In this document: piece by piece, positions 53,330 through 62,135 of the stretch
How the letters are laid out: every line of letters begins with the position of its first letter
How positions within the stretch are numbered: position 1 is the first letter of the stretch
Assembly (NCBI RefSeq): GCF_019844075.1
Contig: NZ_CP081964.1
Span: 186,001 to 250,000, forward strand
Direction of reading: 5' to 3'
Length of the DNA: 64,000 nt
Origin: Curtobacterium sp. TC1
GTDB lineage: Bacteria; Actinomycetota; Actinomycetes; Actinomycetales; Microbacteriaceae
Translations under genes and position numbers: made by a program
Notes under the pieces: model-generated
What the model was told of the DNA's origin: nothing
The model's database searches: none
Seen by the model: only the letters and a program-made list of their open reading frames with translations

Positions 53330-54217
53330 ATGCCCCTCACCACCATCGCCACCGTGTCGATGCCGGTCGTGTACGACCCGGACACGAACCTCACCGTGAT
53401 GCTCGGCCGCATCCGAGATGCCGCCGAGATCGGTGCCGACCTGGTGGTGTTCCCGGAGCAGGCTCTGCAGGGCTACCTCACGGACACGCTCAGTCTGGAC
53501 TTCGAGAACGTCCGCTACCAGCAGCAGAACGCCGAGACGGTACCGAACGGTCCCCGGGTCAGTGCGTTGATCGAGGCTGCGGTCGAGCAGAGCCTGCACG
53601 TCGTGTTCGGGCTGACCGAGCGCGACGACCGGTTCGCTGACGTGCTCTACAACACGGTCGTCCTCGCCGGCCCGGACGGGTACATCGGCCGGTACCGCAA
53701 GGTGCACCAGCCCGGGGACGAGAAGCACGTCTACCACCCCGGTGCGGGGTTCCCCGTGTTCGAGACGGGCATCGGTCGGATCGGCATGCTCATCTGCTAC
53801 GACAAGTGCTTCCCCGAGACGACCAGGGCCCTGGCGCTGCAGGGCGCGGAGATCCTCGTCATGCCGACCGCGTGGGCCTACGACGACGCGACCGAGGCGG
53901 CCGAGGACGACGTCCGCGTCGACCAGTACACGCTCTTCGGCCGCGTCCGGGCGCTGGAGAACCAGGCGTGGATGGTCGAGTCGAACGTCGTGGCCCCGCA
54001 GGGGAACCTGAACTACCACGGGCACTCGCGGATCATCGACCCGAACGGCGTCATCCGCGCCGACACCGGGCCGACCGAGGGCATCGCGTGCGTCACCGTC
54101 GACGTCGAGGACACCATCCTCCGTGCACGCGGCATCGACTACATCGGCTACCACTTCCTCAAGGACTACGTCCCCGTGCCCGCAACAGTCGGGCCGTACG
54201 GGGCAGGAACGGAATGA
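53330..54217 (+). CDS. Carbon-nitrogen hydrolase (nitrilase family)
   Basis: A 295-residue enzyme that cleaves a nitrile, amide or carbamoyl C-N bond. The Glu-Lys-Cys triad is E43 in FPEQAL, K124 in YRKVHQPGDEKH and C156 in ICYDKCFPE. The ATG at 53330 begins MPLTTIATVSMPVVYD, the natural start of the fold. A GTG at 53300 adds ten residues right after the GlnR-like box and is less likely. Its TGA overlaps the ABC ATPase ATG. The substrate is unknown; N-carbamoyl compounds or small amides are likely, given the importer and amidase. Confidence 0.85.
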   Translation: MPLTTIATVSMPVVYDPDTNLTVMLGRIRDAAEIGADLVVFPEQALQGYLTDTLSLDFENVRYQQQNAETVPNGPRVSALIEAAVEQSLHVVFGLTERDDRFADVLYNTVVLAGPDGYIGRYRKVHQPGDEKHVYHPGAGFPVFETGIGRIGMLICYDKCFPETTRALALQGAEILVMPTAWAYDDATEAAEDDVRVDQYTLFGRVRALENQAWMVESNVVAPQGNLNYHGHSRIIDPNGVIRADTGPTEGIACVTVDVEDTILRARGIDYIGYHFLKDYVPVPATVGPYGAGTE

Positions 54218-54999
54218 CCATGTCCCACGCGATCGAGGTCCAGGGCATCGGGAAGCGCTACGGCGACGGCCCGCTCGTGCTGGACGGCATCGACTTCCAC
54301 GCGAAGGCCGGCGAGTTCGTCTCCTTCGTCGGCCCGTCCGGCTGTGGCAAGTCCACCCTCTTCAACATCATCACCGGTCTGCTCGCTCCCACCGAGGGAC
54401 GCGTCCTCGTCAACGGGACCGACACCACCGGCAACCCGAACCGCTCGATCGGGTACGTCCTGCAGAAGGACCTGCTGATGCCGTGGCGGACGATCATGCA
54501 GAACGTGGTCCTCGGCCTCGAGGTGCACGGCGTCCCACGGCGCGAAGCCCGGGAACGGGCGTCGGCGCTGTTCGACACGTACCACCTGTCCGGTCGCGAG
54601 GACAGCTACCCCGGTCAGCTGTCGGGCGGCATGCGGCAGCGCGCGGCGCTGATGCGGACGATGGTCACCGACCCCGACATCATCCTGATGGACGAGGCGT
54701 ACAAGGCCCTCGACTACCCGCTCAAGATCCAGCTCGAGAGCGAACTCATGGACACCGTGAAGGCGGCGGGCAAGACGGTCGTGTTCGTCACCCACGACAT
54801 CGAGGAGGCCGTCACCCTCAGTGACCGCGTCTACGTCCTCAAGGCCCACCCCGGTCAGGTCGTGCAGGAGATCGAGATCGATCTCGGCACCGACAGCCAC
54901 GCCATCAACGAGCGCCGTCTCGCGCCGGCGTTCAACGACTACTACGAGGCGATCTGGCGCTCCATCGGCACCGGGTCCCGGACGGAGCGCGCAGCATGA
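54214..54999 (+). CDS. ABC transporter ATP-binding protein (NitT/TauT type)
   Basis: A 261-residue cytoplasmic ATPase energising import. Walker A is GPSGCGKST, the Q-loop VLQKDLLMPWRT, the signature LSGGMRQRAAL and the H-loop VTHDIEEAV. Walker B and D-loop read LMDEAYKALDYP instead of the usual LMDEPFGALDA; the Pro is replaced by Ala, which is unusual. Start and stop overlap its neighbours by four bases. The permease and binding protein follow. Confidence 0.92.
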   Translation: MTMSHAIEVQGIGKRYGDGPLVLDGIDFHAKAGEFVSFVGPSGCGKSTLFNIITGLLAPTEGRVLVNGTDTTGNPNRSIGYVLQKDLLMPWRTIMQNVVLGLEVHGVPRREARERASALFDTYHLSGREDSYPGQLSGGMRQRAALMRTMVTDPDIILMDEAYKALDYPLKIQLESELMDTVKAAGKTVVFVTHDIEEAVTLSDRVYVLKAHPGQVVQEIEIDLGTDSHAINERRLAPAFNDYYEAIWRSIGTGSRTERAA

Positions 55000-55832
55000 C
55001 CGCTATCCAGATCGAAGAAGCAGCCACCGGGGCGGTCCGGACCGCACCCGAACGTCGCACCCGACCGCGGTCGTCGAGGCGACGCAGCGTCCTCGTGTCG
55101 ATCCAGATCGCGATCGTCGTCGCGTTCCTCGCGGCCTGGCAGATCGGCGCGTCCGCCGGCTGGATCAGCACGTTCCTGTTCTCCAGCCCCGGGCAGATCG
55201 TCACGGTGCTCGCGCAGAACACCGGGACCGGCGAACTGTGGACCGACCTCGGTGTCACGGCGCAGGAGGTGCTCATCGGCTTCGTGATCGGAGCCCTCGG
55301 CGGGTCGCTCCTCGGCCTCCTCCTCTGGTACTCACGGTTCGTCGCCGACTTGTCCGCGCCGTTCATCACCGCGATCGGTTCGATCCCCGTGCTCGCCGTC
55401 GCCCCGATGATGATCATCTGGTTCGGCACCGGCCTGGTGTCGAAGGTCGTCATCGTCGCGTTCTCGTGCGTCATCGTCTCGCTGACGAACGCGTACCGCG
55501 GGGCGCAGAAGGTCGACACGGACCTGCTCGACCTCGTGCGCTCGTTCGGGAGCTCCAAGACCCAGGCGTTCACCAAGGCCATCGTCCCCGGTGCGATGTC
55601 ATGGGTCATCGCCGGCCTCAAGCTCAACGTCGGGTTCGCGATCATCGGCGCCGTCGTGGGGGAGTTCATCTCGTCCTCTGCAGGAGTCGGACACATGATC
55701 GTCACCGGATCGTCGAGCTTCGCCATGAACCAGGTCCTCGCCGGCGTCGTCGTGGTGATGGCGATGGTCCTCGTCTTCGGCCTGCTCATCGACCTGCTGG
55801 AGCGCATCCTGCTCCGGTGGGACCACCGCTGA
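54996..55832 (+). CDS. ABC transporter permease (NitT/TauT type)
   Basis: A 278-residue membrane protein with about six helices. The EAA loop region AYRGAQKVDTDLLDLVRSFGSSKTQAFTKAIVPGAM is typical of nitrate/sulfonate/bicarbonate permeases. The N-terminal 45 residues are basic and cytoplasmic. The ATG at 54996 overlaps the ATPase stop. Confidence 0.92.
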   Translation: MTAIQIEEAATGAVRTAPERRTRPRSSRRRSVLVSIQIAIVVAFLAAWQIGASAGWISTFLFSSPGQIVTVLAQNTGTGELWTDLGVTAQEVLIGFVIGALGGSLLGLLLWYSRFVADLSAPFITAIGSIPVLAVAPMMIIWFGTGLVSKVVIVAFSCVIVSLTNAYRGAQKVDTDLLDLVRSFGSSKTQAFTKAIVPGAMSWVIAGLKLNVGFAIIGAVVGEFISSSAGVGHMIVTGSSSFAMNQVLAGVVVVMAMVLVFGLLIDLLERILLRWDHR

Positions 55833-55906
55833 CCCACACAGCGGATCGCGCCACCCTCCTCACCCGTCCTTCCCCGCACTCCTCCCACCGAAAGGGCTGT
55901 GCCCCC

Positions 55907-56962
55907 ATGCGATCTCCCCTGACCCGACGCGCCCGCGTCCTCACCCTCGCTGCGGCCAGCGCCGCAGCACTCCTCGTCCTCTCCGGATGCGCTTCCGGCT
56001 CCGACGCCGCCGACTCCGCCGACGGCGGAACCCAGGACGTCACCATCAACCAGGCCGTCCAGACCCTCCTGTACCTGCCGCTCTACGTCGCCGAGGAGAA
56101 GGGGTACTTCGAGGACGAGGGTGTGAACGTCACGATCGACACCGGCGGATCCGGCAACGCATCGTTCGCCGCGGTGCTCGGAGGCTCGGCCGGGTTCTCC
56201 ATCCAGGACCCGGTGTTCTCCGCCAAGTCCCACGAGCAGGGCGGTGAAGGCGTCATCGTCGCCGGTGTGCAGAACGCCCCGGCGGAGTTCCTCGTCGGCA
56301 AGGACGGCACGAGCGCCCAGGACGACCCCACGATCCTGAACGGCAAGAAGGTCGTCGTCTCCCCGTCCCCTGACTCGACGTGGGCACTCATGACGAAGAT
56401 GATCGACACCTACGACCTCACGGGCGTCAAGCTCGTCAACGTCTCGCTCGGCAACGAACTCGCCGCCGTCGCGTCCGGTCAAGCCGACTACGCGGTGGTC
56501 CCGGAGCCCTCGGTGAGCCAGGCCGTCGACCAGCAGGACATGCACGTCGTCTACTCGTGGCCCGCCGCCGGAGACGAGTGGAACCCGTTCGCGTTCTCGT
56601 CGCTCACCTCGACGCAGAAGTACGTGAAGGCCAACCCGGAGGCGACGCAGGGCGTCGTCAACGCCTTCCAGCGGGCGTACAACTACATCTACTCGGACGA
56701 AGCCGGAACGATCGAGGTCGCCGAGAAGTACTTCCCGAAACTCGACAAGTCCACGGTGGCCTCGGCCGTCAAGCGTGAGATCGATGCAGACGGCTACCCG
56801 CACGGTGCAACCGTCACCGAGGAGGCATGGGACCACAACCTCCAGCTCGCGGCGGACATCGACAACGTGGAGAAGTACCCCGCCGACGCCACCTCGTACG
56901 AGACGAACGTCGACACCACGTTCTCGGACAAGGCCGAGAAGCAGTATCCCGCGAAGAACTGA
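55907..56962 (+). CDS. ABC transporter substrate-binding lipoprotein (NMT1/SsuA type)
   Basis: A 351-residue lipoprotein. The signal peptide ends in the lipobox LVLSGC with C28 as the lipid-anchored residue. The mature domain has LLYLPLYVAEEKGYFEDEGVNVTIDTGGSGNASFAAVLGG, typical of the NMT1/ThiY-like fold that binds organic nitrogen or pyrimidine-like ligands. Later stretches such as GKKVVVSPSPDSTW fit the family. Ligand identity cannot be read from sequence. It lies 74 bp after the permease. Confidence 0.9.
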   Translation: MRSPLTRRARVLTLAAASAAALLVLSGCASGSDAADSADGGTQDVTINQAVQTLLYLPLYVAEEKGYFEDEGVNVTIDTGGSGNASFAAVLGGSAGFSIQDPVFSAKSHEQGGEGVIVAGVQNAPAEFLVGKDGTSAQDDPTILNGKKVVVSPSPDSTWALMTKMIDTYDLTGVKLVNVSLGNELAAVASGQADYAVVPEPSVSQAVDQQDMHVVYSWPAAGDEWNPFAFSSLTSTQKYVKANPEATQGVVNAFQRAYNYIYSDEAGTIEVAEKYFPKLDKSTVASAVKREIDADGYPHGATVTEEAWDHNLQLAADIDNVEKYPADATSYETNVDTTFSDKAEKQYPAKN

Positions 56963-57025
56963 CCCATCCCACCCTCGGCGGGGCCGCCACCCGGTGGTCC
57001 CGCCGTCCCCCATCAGAGGATCCCC

Positions 57026-57208
57026 ATGGACGACACCGCCCGCCAGGCGCTGACCGACGAATGGGTTGCGCGAGGCCGCTCCATCGCCGCGTTCGTCACC
57101 GCGAACGTCCCATCGGAGGTCGTCCCCGTCGCCGTCTTCGACCACCCGCACACCGACCGGTCGGGCCAGACCGGGGACACCGACGTCGACGACGGAGCTC
57201 GCTCGTGA
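57026..57208 (+). CDS. Small protein before the amidase (possible AtzG-like partner)
   Basis: A 60-residue protein beginning MDDTARQALTDEWVARGRSI. Its TGA overlaps the amidase GTG by four bases, which signals close partnership. Small helical partners of amidases (AtzG of the AtzE complex, DUF4089) have this size and position, but the sequence match is weak. The last 20 residues are acidic and probably unstructured. Confidence 0.55.
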   Translation: MDDTARQALTDEWVARGRSIAAFVTANVPSEVVPVAVFDHPHTDRSGQTGDTDVDDGARS

Positions 57209-58656
57209 CCGATCTGTACCGACCGATCGCTGAACTCGCCGGCATGCTCCGCTGCGGGCAGACCTCCGCCGTCACCCTGACCGAGCAGAGCATCGCCAGC
57301 ATCGACGAGCAGGCGGACCTCGCCGCGTTCGTCCACGTCGACCTCGAGGGCGCCCGGGCAGCCGCAGCCCGCGCCGATGCCGAGCTCGCTGCCGGCGTCG
57401 ACCGCGGACCGCTGCACGGTCTCCCGGTCGCGGTGAAGGACAACATCGACGTGCAAGGCCAGCACACCCGCGCCGGCAGCCTGCTCCTCGGCGACGAACC
57501 CGCTGCGCGGGACGCCACCGTCGTCACCCGCCTCCGCGCCGCCGGCGCGGTGCTCGTCGGCCGGACGAACATGCACGAACTCGCCTGGGGCGGCACCACC
57601 GACAACCCCCACACCGGCCGTGGGCGGAACCCGTGGAACCGTGATCGTGTGCCCGCCGGCTCCTCCGGCGGCTCCGGCATCGCCGTCGCTGCCGGCATGG
57701 TGGTCGCGGCGCTCGGCACGGACACGGGAGGCTCGGTGCGGCTGCCCGCGTCGGTCAACGGTGTCAGTGGGTTGCGCCCCACCATCGGGCGGGTCAGCAA
57801 CGCCGGCGTCGTCCCGCTCGCGTGGACCATGGACACCGTCGGTCCCCTCGCCCGGACGGCGGCGGACACCACCGTCGTGCACGACGCGATCGCCGGGTGG
57901 GACCAGCGCGACCGGACCACGCGGCGTGAGCCGGTCCGCCTGGCCGCCCCGGGCCTCCAGTCCGTCGACCCGGCCGCCCACCTGCGCGGCCTGCGCGTCG
58001 GTGTGATCGCGGACTACGCGCTCGTCGGGAACCAGCCGGACGTCACCGCCGCCGTGCGGGACGCGCTCGACGCGCTGGCCGCAGCAGGCGCCGCGCTCTC
58101 CGAGATCCACGTGCCGGGCGTCGACGAGCTCGTGGACGCGCAACTCGTCGTCGACGCCGTGGAGCCGAGCGCCATGCACCTCGACCTGCTGCGCAGCCGG
58201 CCGGACGACTACGGCGACGACGTGCGCACGCACCTGGAGATCGGACTCCGCTACTCAGGTGTCGAGTACGTGCAGGCGCAACGCTTCCGGGCGTGGTTCC
58301 GCGACGGACTGCTCGAGGCGATGCGCGACGTGGACGTCCTCGTGACCCCGACCCTGCCGTTCACGGCGCTGCCGCACGGTGCGGAGTCCGTCGAACTCGA
58401 CGGACGGCCCGCCTCGTTGACGGCGGGGAACATGCGGTACACGGCGATCGGCAGCATGGCCGGGTTCCCCGGGCTGAGCGTCCCCATCGGTCTCGACCAC
58501 GACGGCCTGCCCATCGGGATGCTGATCACGGCCCGCGCGTTCGACGAGTCAGCAGTCCTGCGTGCTGGACACGGTTTCCAGGCCGTCACGAGTCACCATC
58601 TCCTGCGACCGCTCCATCCGAGCCGGATCAGCGGCACGTGCGCTTCCTCGCTCTGA
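57205..58656 (+). CDS. Amidase (AtzE/GatA-like signature family)
   Basis: A 483-residue amidase. The Ser-cisSer-Lys triad is visible as K74 in PVAVKDNID, a Ser in DTGGSVRLP and the nucleophile in PAGSSGGSG. A Tyr/Arg-rich late region and PTLPFTALPHGAE complete the fold. It hydrolyses an amide to a carboxylate and ammonia. With the nitrilase and ABC importer it fits uptake and breakdown of a nitrogen-rich organic compound. The small overlapping gene upstream suggests an AtzE-type 1-carboxybiuret hydrolase, but the exact substrate is inference. Confidence 0.88.
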   Translation: MTDLYRPIAELAGMLRCGQTSAVTLTEQSIASIDEQADLAAFVHVDLEGARAAAARADAELAAGVDRGPLHGLPVAVKDNIDVQGQHTRAGSLLLGDEPAARDATVVTRLRAAGAVLVGRTNMHELAWGGTTDNPHTGRGRNPWNRDRVPAGSSGGSGIAVAAGMVVAALGTDTGGSVRLPASVNGVSGLRPTIGRVSNAGVVPLAWTMDTVGPLARTAADTTVVHDAIAGWDQRDRTTRREPVRLAAPGLQSVDPAAHLRGLRVGVIADYALVGNQPDVTAAVRDALDALAAAGAALSEIHVPGVDELVDAQLVVDAVEPSAMHLDLLRSRPDDYGDDVRTHLEIGLRYSGVEYVQAQRFRAWFRDGLLEAMRDVDVLVTPTLPFTALPHGAESVELDGRPASLTAGNMRYTAIGSMAGFPGLSVPIGLDHDGLPIGMLITARAFDESAVLRAGHGFQAVTSHHLLRPLHPSRISGTCASSL

Positions 58657-58840
58657 TCGTCGACCAATCGTCACGGTCAGGCAATCCATTCGTAACGCCG
58701 TGTTGCCTTCCCAAGTGGTGCACGATGCAACGCGCGCGTGCCTACCAAGAGCATTCGGATCCCGTCAAGGACCCGTCCTCCACCTGCCTGTCACTGTCAG
58801 GGAGTGGTTGGGCAACCTGAGTAACTGCTGTCATTGCCTC

Positions 58841-58899
58841 ACTGCGGGACGAGGAAGTTTCATGGTCAGTCAACCGACCTCCTCGTCCCGCAGTTTTTC
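58841..58899 (+). terminator. Long-stem terminator in the gap after the amidase gene
   Basis: The gap 58657-58963 shows no gene. It contains a perfect 15-bp inverted repeat (58841-58855 with 58880-58894), a 24-base loop, and the second arm runs into TTTTT. It stops the amidase operon about 185 bases after its end. The long loop and distance could also reflect a small RNA. Confidence 0.7.
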
Positions 58900-58963
58900 C
58901 TGTTCAGAGTGGGGGTTCTCCAGGAGCGCCTTCACCTGACGTTGAACAACTCAGGGGGTCGGC

Positions 58964-59647
58964 ATGAGCATCAGCACCGCAGAGAGACTGAACTTCGACA
59001 GCGCACTCGTGACGGCCGCGGTCCTCCGCGGTGCGATCGAGTTCCCGATCACCGAACGCACGGTCATCGTCAATCTCGCTCAGACGGACGCATTCACCGG
59101 GACGGCACAGCTCGCACCACTCCCGCCGTTGAGCTCGACGATCCTCGTCCACGGCACGGTCACCGGGGAACTGCTGCTGGCACTCTCCGTGCCCACTGCA
59201 GGAGATCAGGAACAACGCGCCCGCGACCTGGGCTGGCTCGACTTCTACGGCGACGGCGGACCGGTCCTGCTCAAGTCTTCGCAAGACACCATCGGAACCG
59301 TCCTCATCGACCGGCGCACCGTCCTGCGTCAGCCGACGGCCTCGTCGACCCCGGAGCGGTTCACGGTGAAGGCGAACCTCTGGTTCAGTCCCAGCGACAC
59401 GGACTGCGGCATCCACAACGTCCATCCGTTCATCGAGGTGCACACGCAGGTCAGCGGGCTCGGGCGCATGCAGAAGTTCGACGACGTAGCACAGTCGTCG
59501 CTGTACGAGGACCAGCAGCTCAGCCCGGGCACCACGAACCCCATCCCGTTCTGCATCGACGTGGACGGCACCTTCACCTACCCGTGCCACCAGTACCGGG
59601 CGGACACCGACTGCATCTGGCTCGCGCTCGAGTACCACGCGGCCTGA
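58964..59647 (+). CDS. Cupin-like protein resembling the aldos-2-ulose dehydratase cupin domain
   Basis: A 227-residue protein with no signal peptide. The conserved-looking core is at about 148-215: H151-N-V-H154-P-F-I-E158-V-H160-T-Q, LGRMQKF, LYEDQQLSPGTTNPIPF and YPCH209QYRADTDCIWLAL. H154, E158, H160 and H209 have the spacing of a cupin metal site. From memory, this pattern (EVHTQ, GRMQKF, HQY, DCIWLALE) resembles the C-terminal cupin of fungal aldos-2-ulose dehydratase. No search was possible. The ATG has a CAGGGGG ribosome site. It heads the last gene cluster. Confidence 0.6.
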   Translation: MSISTAERLNFDSALVTAAVLRGAIEFPITERTVIVNLAQTDAFTGTAQLAPLPPLSSTILVHGTVTGELLLALSVPTAGDQEQRARDLGWLDFYGDGGPVLLKSSQDTIGTVLIDRRTVLRQPTASSTPERFTVKANLWFSPSDTDCGIHNVHPFIEVHTQVSGLGRMQKFDDVAQSSLYEDQQLSPGTTNPIPFCIDVDGTFTYPCHQYRADTDCIWLALEYHAA

Positions 59648-59732
59648 CTCCCAGCACCTCCCACCCTCATCGACGCCGGCCGGTTCGTCACCGGATCCTT
59701 CGGCGTTCCCGAAAACAGGCAGGAGCACCACC

Positions 59733-60899
59733 ATGAAGACCATCGGCATCGTCTTCGGCACTCGACCCGAAGCCGTCAAGTACGCACCGCTCATCCACGC
59801 GCTCCGCTCCGATGAGCGTTTCCGTACCGTGCTCATCTCGACCGGACAGCACCGCGAGATGCTCACCAGCACCCTCGAAGAGTTCGGGATCACCCCGGAC
59901 GTCGACCTCGCCGTCATGAAGGACGGGCAAACCCTCTCCGAGGTCACCCACCGGATCCTCGAGGGCCTGTGCTCCGGTGACCACCTCACCGGCCTCGACG
60001 CGGTCCTCGTCCACGGCGACACCGCAACCACACTCGCCGGCGCACTCGCTGGCCTGCATGCACAGGTGCCCGTCATCCACGTCGAGGCAGGTCTGCGATC
60101 CGGGAACAACTCGTCCCCGTTCCCCGAGGAGGCCAACCGGAAGCTCGTCGGTCAGATCGCCGCTCTCCACCTCGCGCCGACGCCCGGGAACCACGCGAAC
60201 CTCATCCGTGAGGGCATCAAGGAAAGCGCGATCACGGTCACGGGGAACACGATCGTCGATGCCCTCGCCTGGGGGATGCAGAACCTCCGCTCCTACGGCG
60301 ATCCGCGTCTGGAAGACCTCGACACCGATCCGCGACGTGTCATCCTCGCCACCACGCACCGCCGCGAGAGTCATGGTCAGCCCATGCAGGAGATCGCCGA
60401 GGCGCTCGCTGACATCGCCACTCGTGATGACGTCCGCATCGTCGTGCCGTTGCACCTGAACCCCAAGGTCCGATCGGTGATGCTCCCGATCCTGTCGGGC
60501 ATCGACAACGTCGATCTGGTCGATCCCCTGCCCTACCTGTCGTTCTGCCGTCTGCTGCGTCGCAGCGACATCATCCTCTCGGACAGCTCCGGCGCCGAGG
60601 AAGAAGGCCCAGCGCTCGGGAAGCCGACCCTCGTGCTCCGCGAGATCACCGAGCGAAGCGAGTCGATCCTCACCGGGTCGTCCCGCCTCGTCAGTCGGCA
60701 TCGCGGTCAGATCGTTGCCGAGGTGCAACGGCTCCTCAACGACCACGAGGCGTACGCAGAGATGTCGAACGCGATCAACCCGTACGGCGACGGCCGCGCG
60801 ACCGATCGGACCATCGCTGCGATCGCGAACTACTTCGGGATGGGACCGGCCGTCATGCCGTTCGTTCCCGGTGCCGACGTCGTGCCGTCACTGGCATGA
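59733..60899 (+). CDS. wecB: UDP-N-acetylglucosamine 2-epimerase (non-hydrolysing)
   Basis: A 388-residue GT-B-fold enzyme interconverting UDP-GlcNAc and UDP-ManNAc. It has GIVFGTRPEAVKYAPLIHAL, HGDTATTLAGALAGLHAQVPVIHVEAGLRSG, FPEEANRKLVGQIAALHLAPT, and the late DSSGAEEEGPALGKPTLVLREITERSE. The usual active-site Asp/Glu/His positions are present. The neighbouring cluster does not look like a cell-wall or capsule locus, so the gene may provide a modified sugar substrate. The TGA overlaps the next ATG. Confidence 0.92.
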   Translation: MKTIGIVFGTRPEAVKYAPLIHALRSDERFRTVLISTGQHREMLTSTLEEFGITPDVDLAVMKDGQTLSEVTHRILEGLCSGDHLTGLDAVLVHGDTATTLAGALAGLHAQVPVIHVEAGLRSGNNSSPFPEEANRKLVGQIAALHLAPTPGNHANLIREGIKESAITVTGNTIVDALAWGMQNLRSYGDPRLEDLDTDPRRVILATTHRRESHGQPMQEIAEALADIATRDDVRIVVPLHLNPKVRSVMLPILSGIDNVDLVDPLPYLSFCRLLRRSDIILSDSSGAEEEGPALGKPTLVLREITERSESILTGSSRLVSRHRGQIVAEVQRLLNDHEAYAEMSNAINPYGDGRATDRTIAAIANYFGMGPAVMPFVPGADVVPSLA

Positions 60900-62119
60900 C
60901 CCGGCCGTCGACCGCACGGGTCCCGGTGGGGCTCGTCGCGTTGGCGCTCGGCGGGTTCGGCATCGGGTTGACGGAGTTCGTCATCCTCGGACTCCTCCCG
61001 GAGGTCGCGACCGACTTCGCCGTCACCATCCCGCAGGCCGGGTTCCTCGTCTCCGGTTACGCGATCAGTGTCGCGTTCGGTGGAGTGTTCGTCACTGCAG
61101 CCACCGCATCGATGCGGCCGAAGACGGTGTTGTGCGTACTGATGGTCCTCTTCATCGTCGGCAACCTCCTCTCCGCACTCGCCGGCGGCTACGGGGCGAT
61201 GCTCGTCGGGCGGATCGTCGCGGCCATGTGTCACGGAGCCTTCTTCGGGATCGGTTCGGTCCTCGCCGCGTCGCTCGTCCCGTCGAACCGGAAGGCGCAG
61301 GCCATCTCGATCATGTTCCTCGGGCTGACCGTCGCGAACGTGCTCGGCGTCCCGCTCGGGACGTTCCTCGGGCAGGCGTACGGGTGGCGGTCGACGTTCT
61401 GGACCATCACGGCCATCGGCGTGGTCGCGCTCGTCGGGCTCCTGGTCTTCATCCCCGCCCGGGCAGCGGAACGACGACCCGCGGGCCAGCTCCGCCGCGA
61501 GCTCGCCGCGTTCGGCAACGGGCAGGTGTGGCTGTCGATCCTCGTCACGGTCTTCGGGTTCGGAGCGATGTTCGGCACGTTCACCTACATCGCCCCGATC
61601 CTCACCGACGTCGCCGGCGTCCCCGCGACAGCGATCCCGTGGATGCTCGTGCTGTTCGGCTGCGGACTCTTCATCGGCAACCTCGTCGGGGGTCGCGCCG
61701 CCGACCGGCACCTCGATCGAACCCTCCTCATCCTGCTGAGCGCACTCACCATGGTCCTCATCGGATTCGCAATCGTCGCCGGGAACCCGTGGAGTGCCGG
61801 GGCCGCGCTGTTCCTCCTCGGTGCCGTCGGCTTCGCATCCGTTCCGGGGATGCAGATGCGCGTCCTCGAATTCGCGTCCACCGCACCGACTCTCGCGTCG
61901 GGCGTGAACATCTCCGCGTTCAACGCGGGGAACGCCATCGGCGCCTGGCTCGGCGGACTCACCATCACCGCCGGTCTCGGCTACCGGTCTCCGATCACGG
62001 TCGGCGCCGTCCTCGCGGCGACCGCGACGACCCTCATGGTCGCTGCGGCGACCACGCACCGACGTCGCACCGCCGTCGCGACGCCGGCTGCACCACGCAC
62101 CGTCACCATCCCCTCCTGA
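60896..62119 (+). CDS. MFS transporter (DHA1-like efflux family)
   Basis: A 407-residue permease with twelve helices. GIGLTEFVILGLLPEVATDFAVTIPQAGFLVSGYA is the typical start of the DHA1/AraJ-like subfamily, followed by GRIVAAMCHGAFFGIGSVLAA. Such proteins export drugs, sugars or metabolites. It is translationally coupled to wecB by a four-base overlap, so it probably exports a cluster product or a related sugar. Confidence 0.88.
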   Translation: MTRPSTARVPVGLVALALGGFGIGLTEFVILGLLPEVATDFAVTIPQAGFLVSGYAISVAFGGVFVTAATASMRPKTVLCVLMVLFIVGNLLSALAGGYGAMLVGRIVAAMCHGAFFGIGSVLAASLVPSNRKAQAISIMFLGLTVANVLGVPLGTFLGQAYGWRSTFWTITAIGVVALVGLLVFIPARAAERRPAGQLRRELAAFGNGQVWLSILVTVFGFGAMFGTFTYIAPILTDVAGVPATAIPWMLVLFGCGLFIGNLVGGRAADRHLDRTLLILLSALTMVLIGFAIVAGNPWSAGAALFLLGAVGFASVPGMQMRVLEFASTAPTLASGVNISAFNAGNAIGAWLGGLTITAGLGYRSPITVGAVLAATATTLMVAAATTHRRRTAVATPAAPRTVTIPS

Positions 62120-62135
62120 ACCGGAAGGCACCCTC

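Noticed and set aside
54932..57151. Minus-strand open frame of 739 codons opposite the ABC transporter genes
   Set aside because: The sense strand carries canonical permease and binding-protein motifs; the antisense frame has none.
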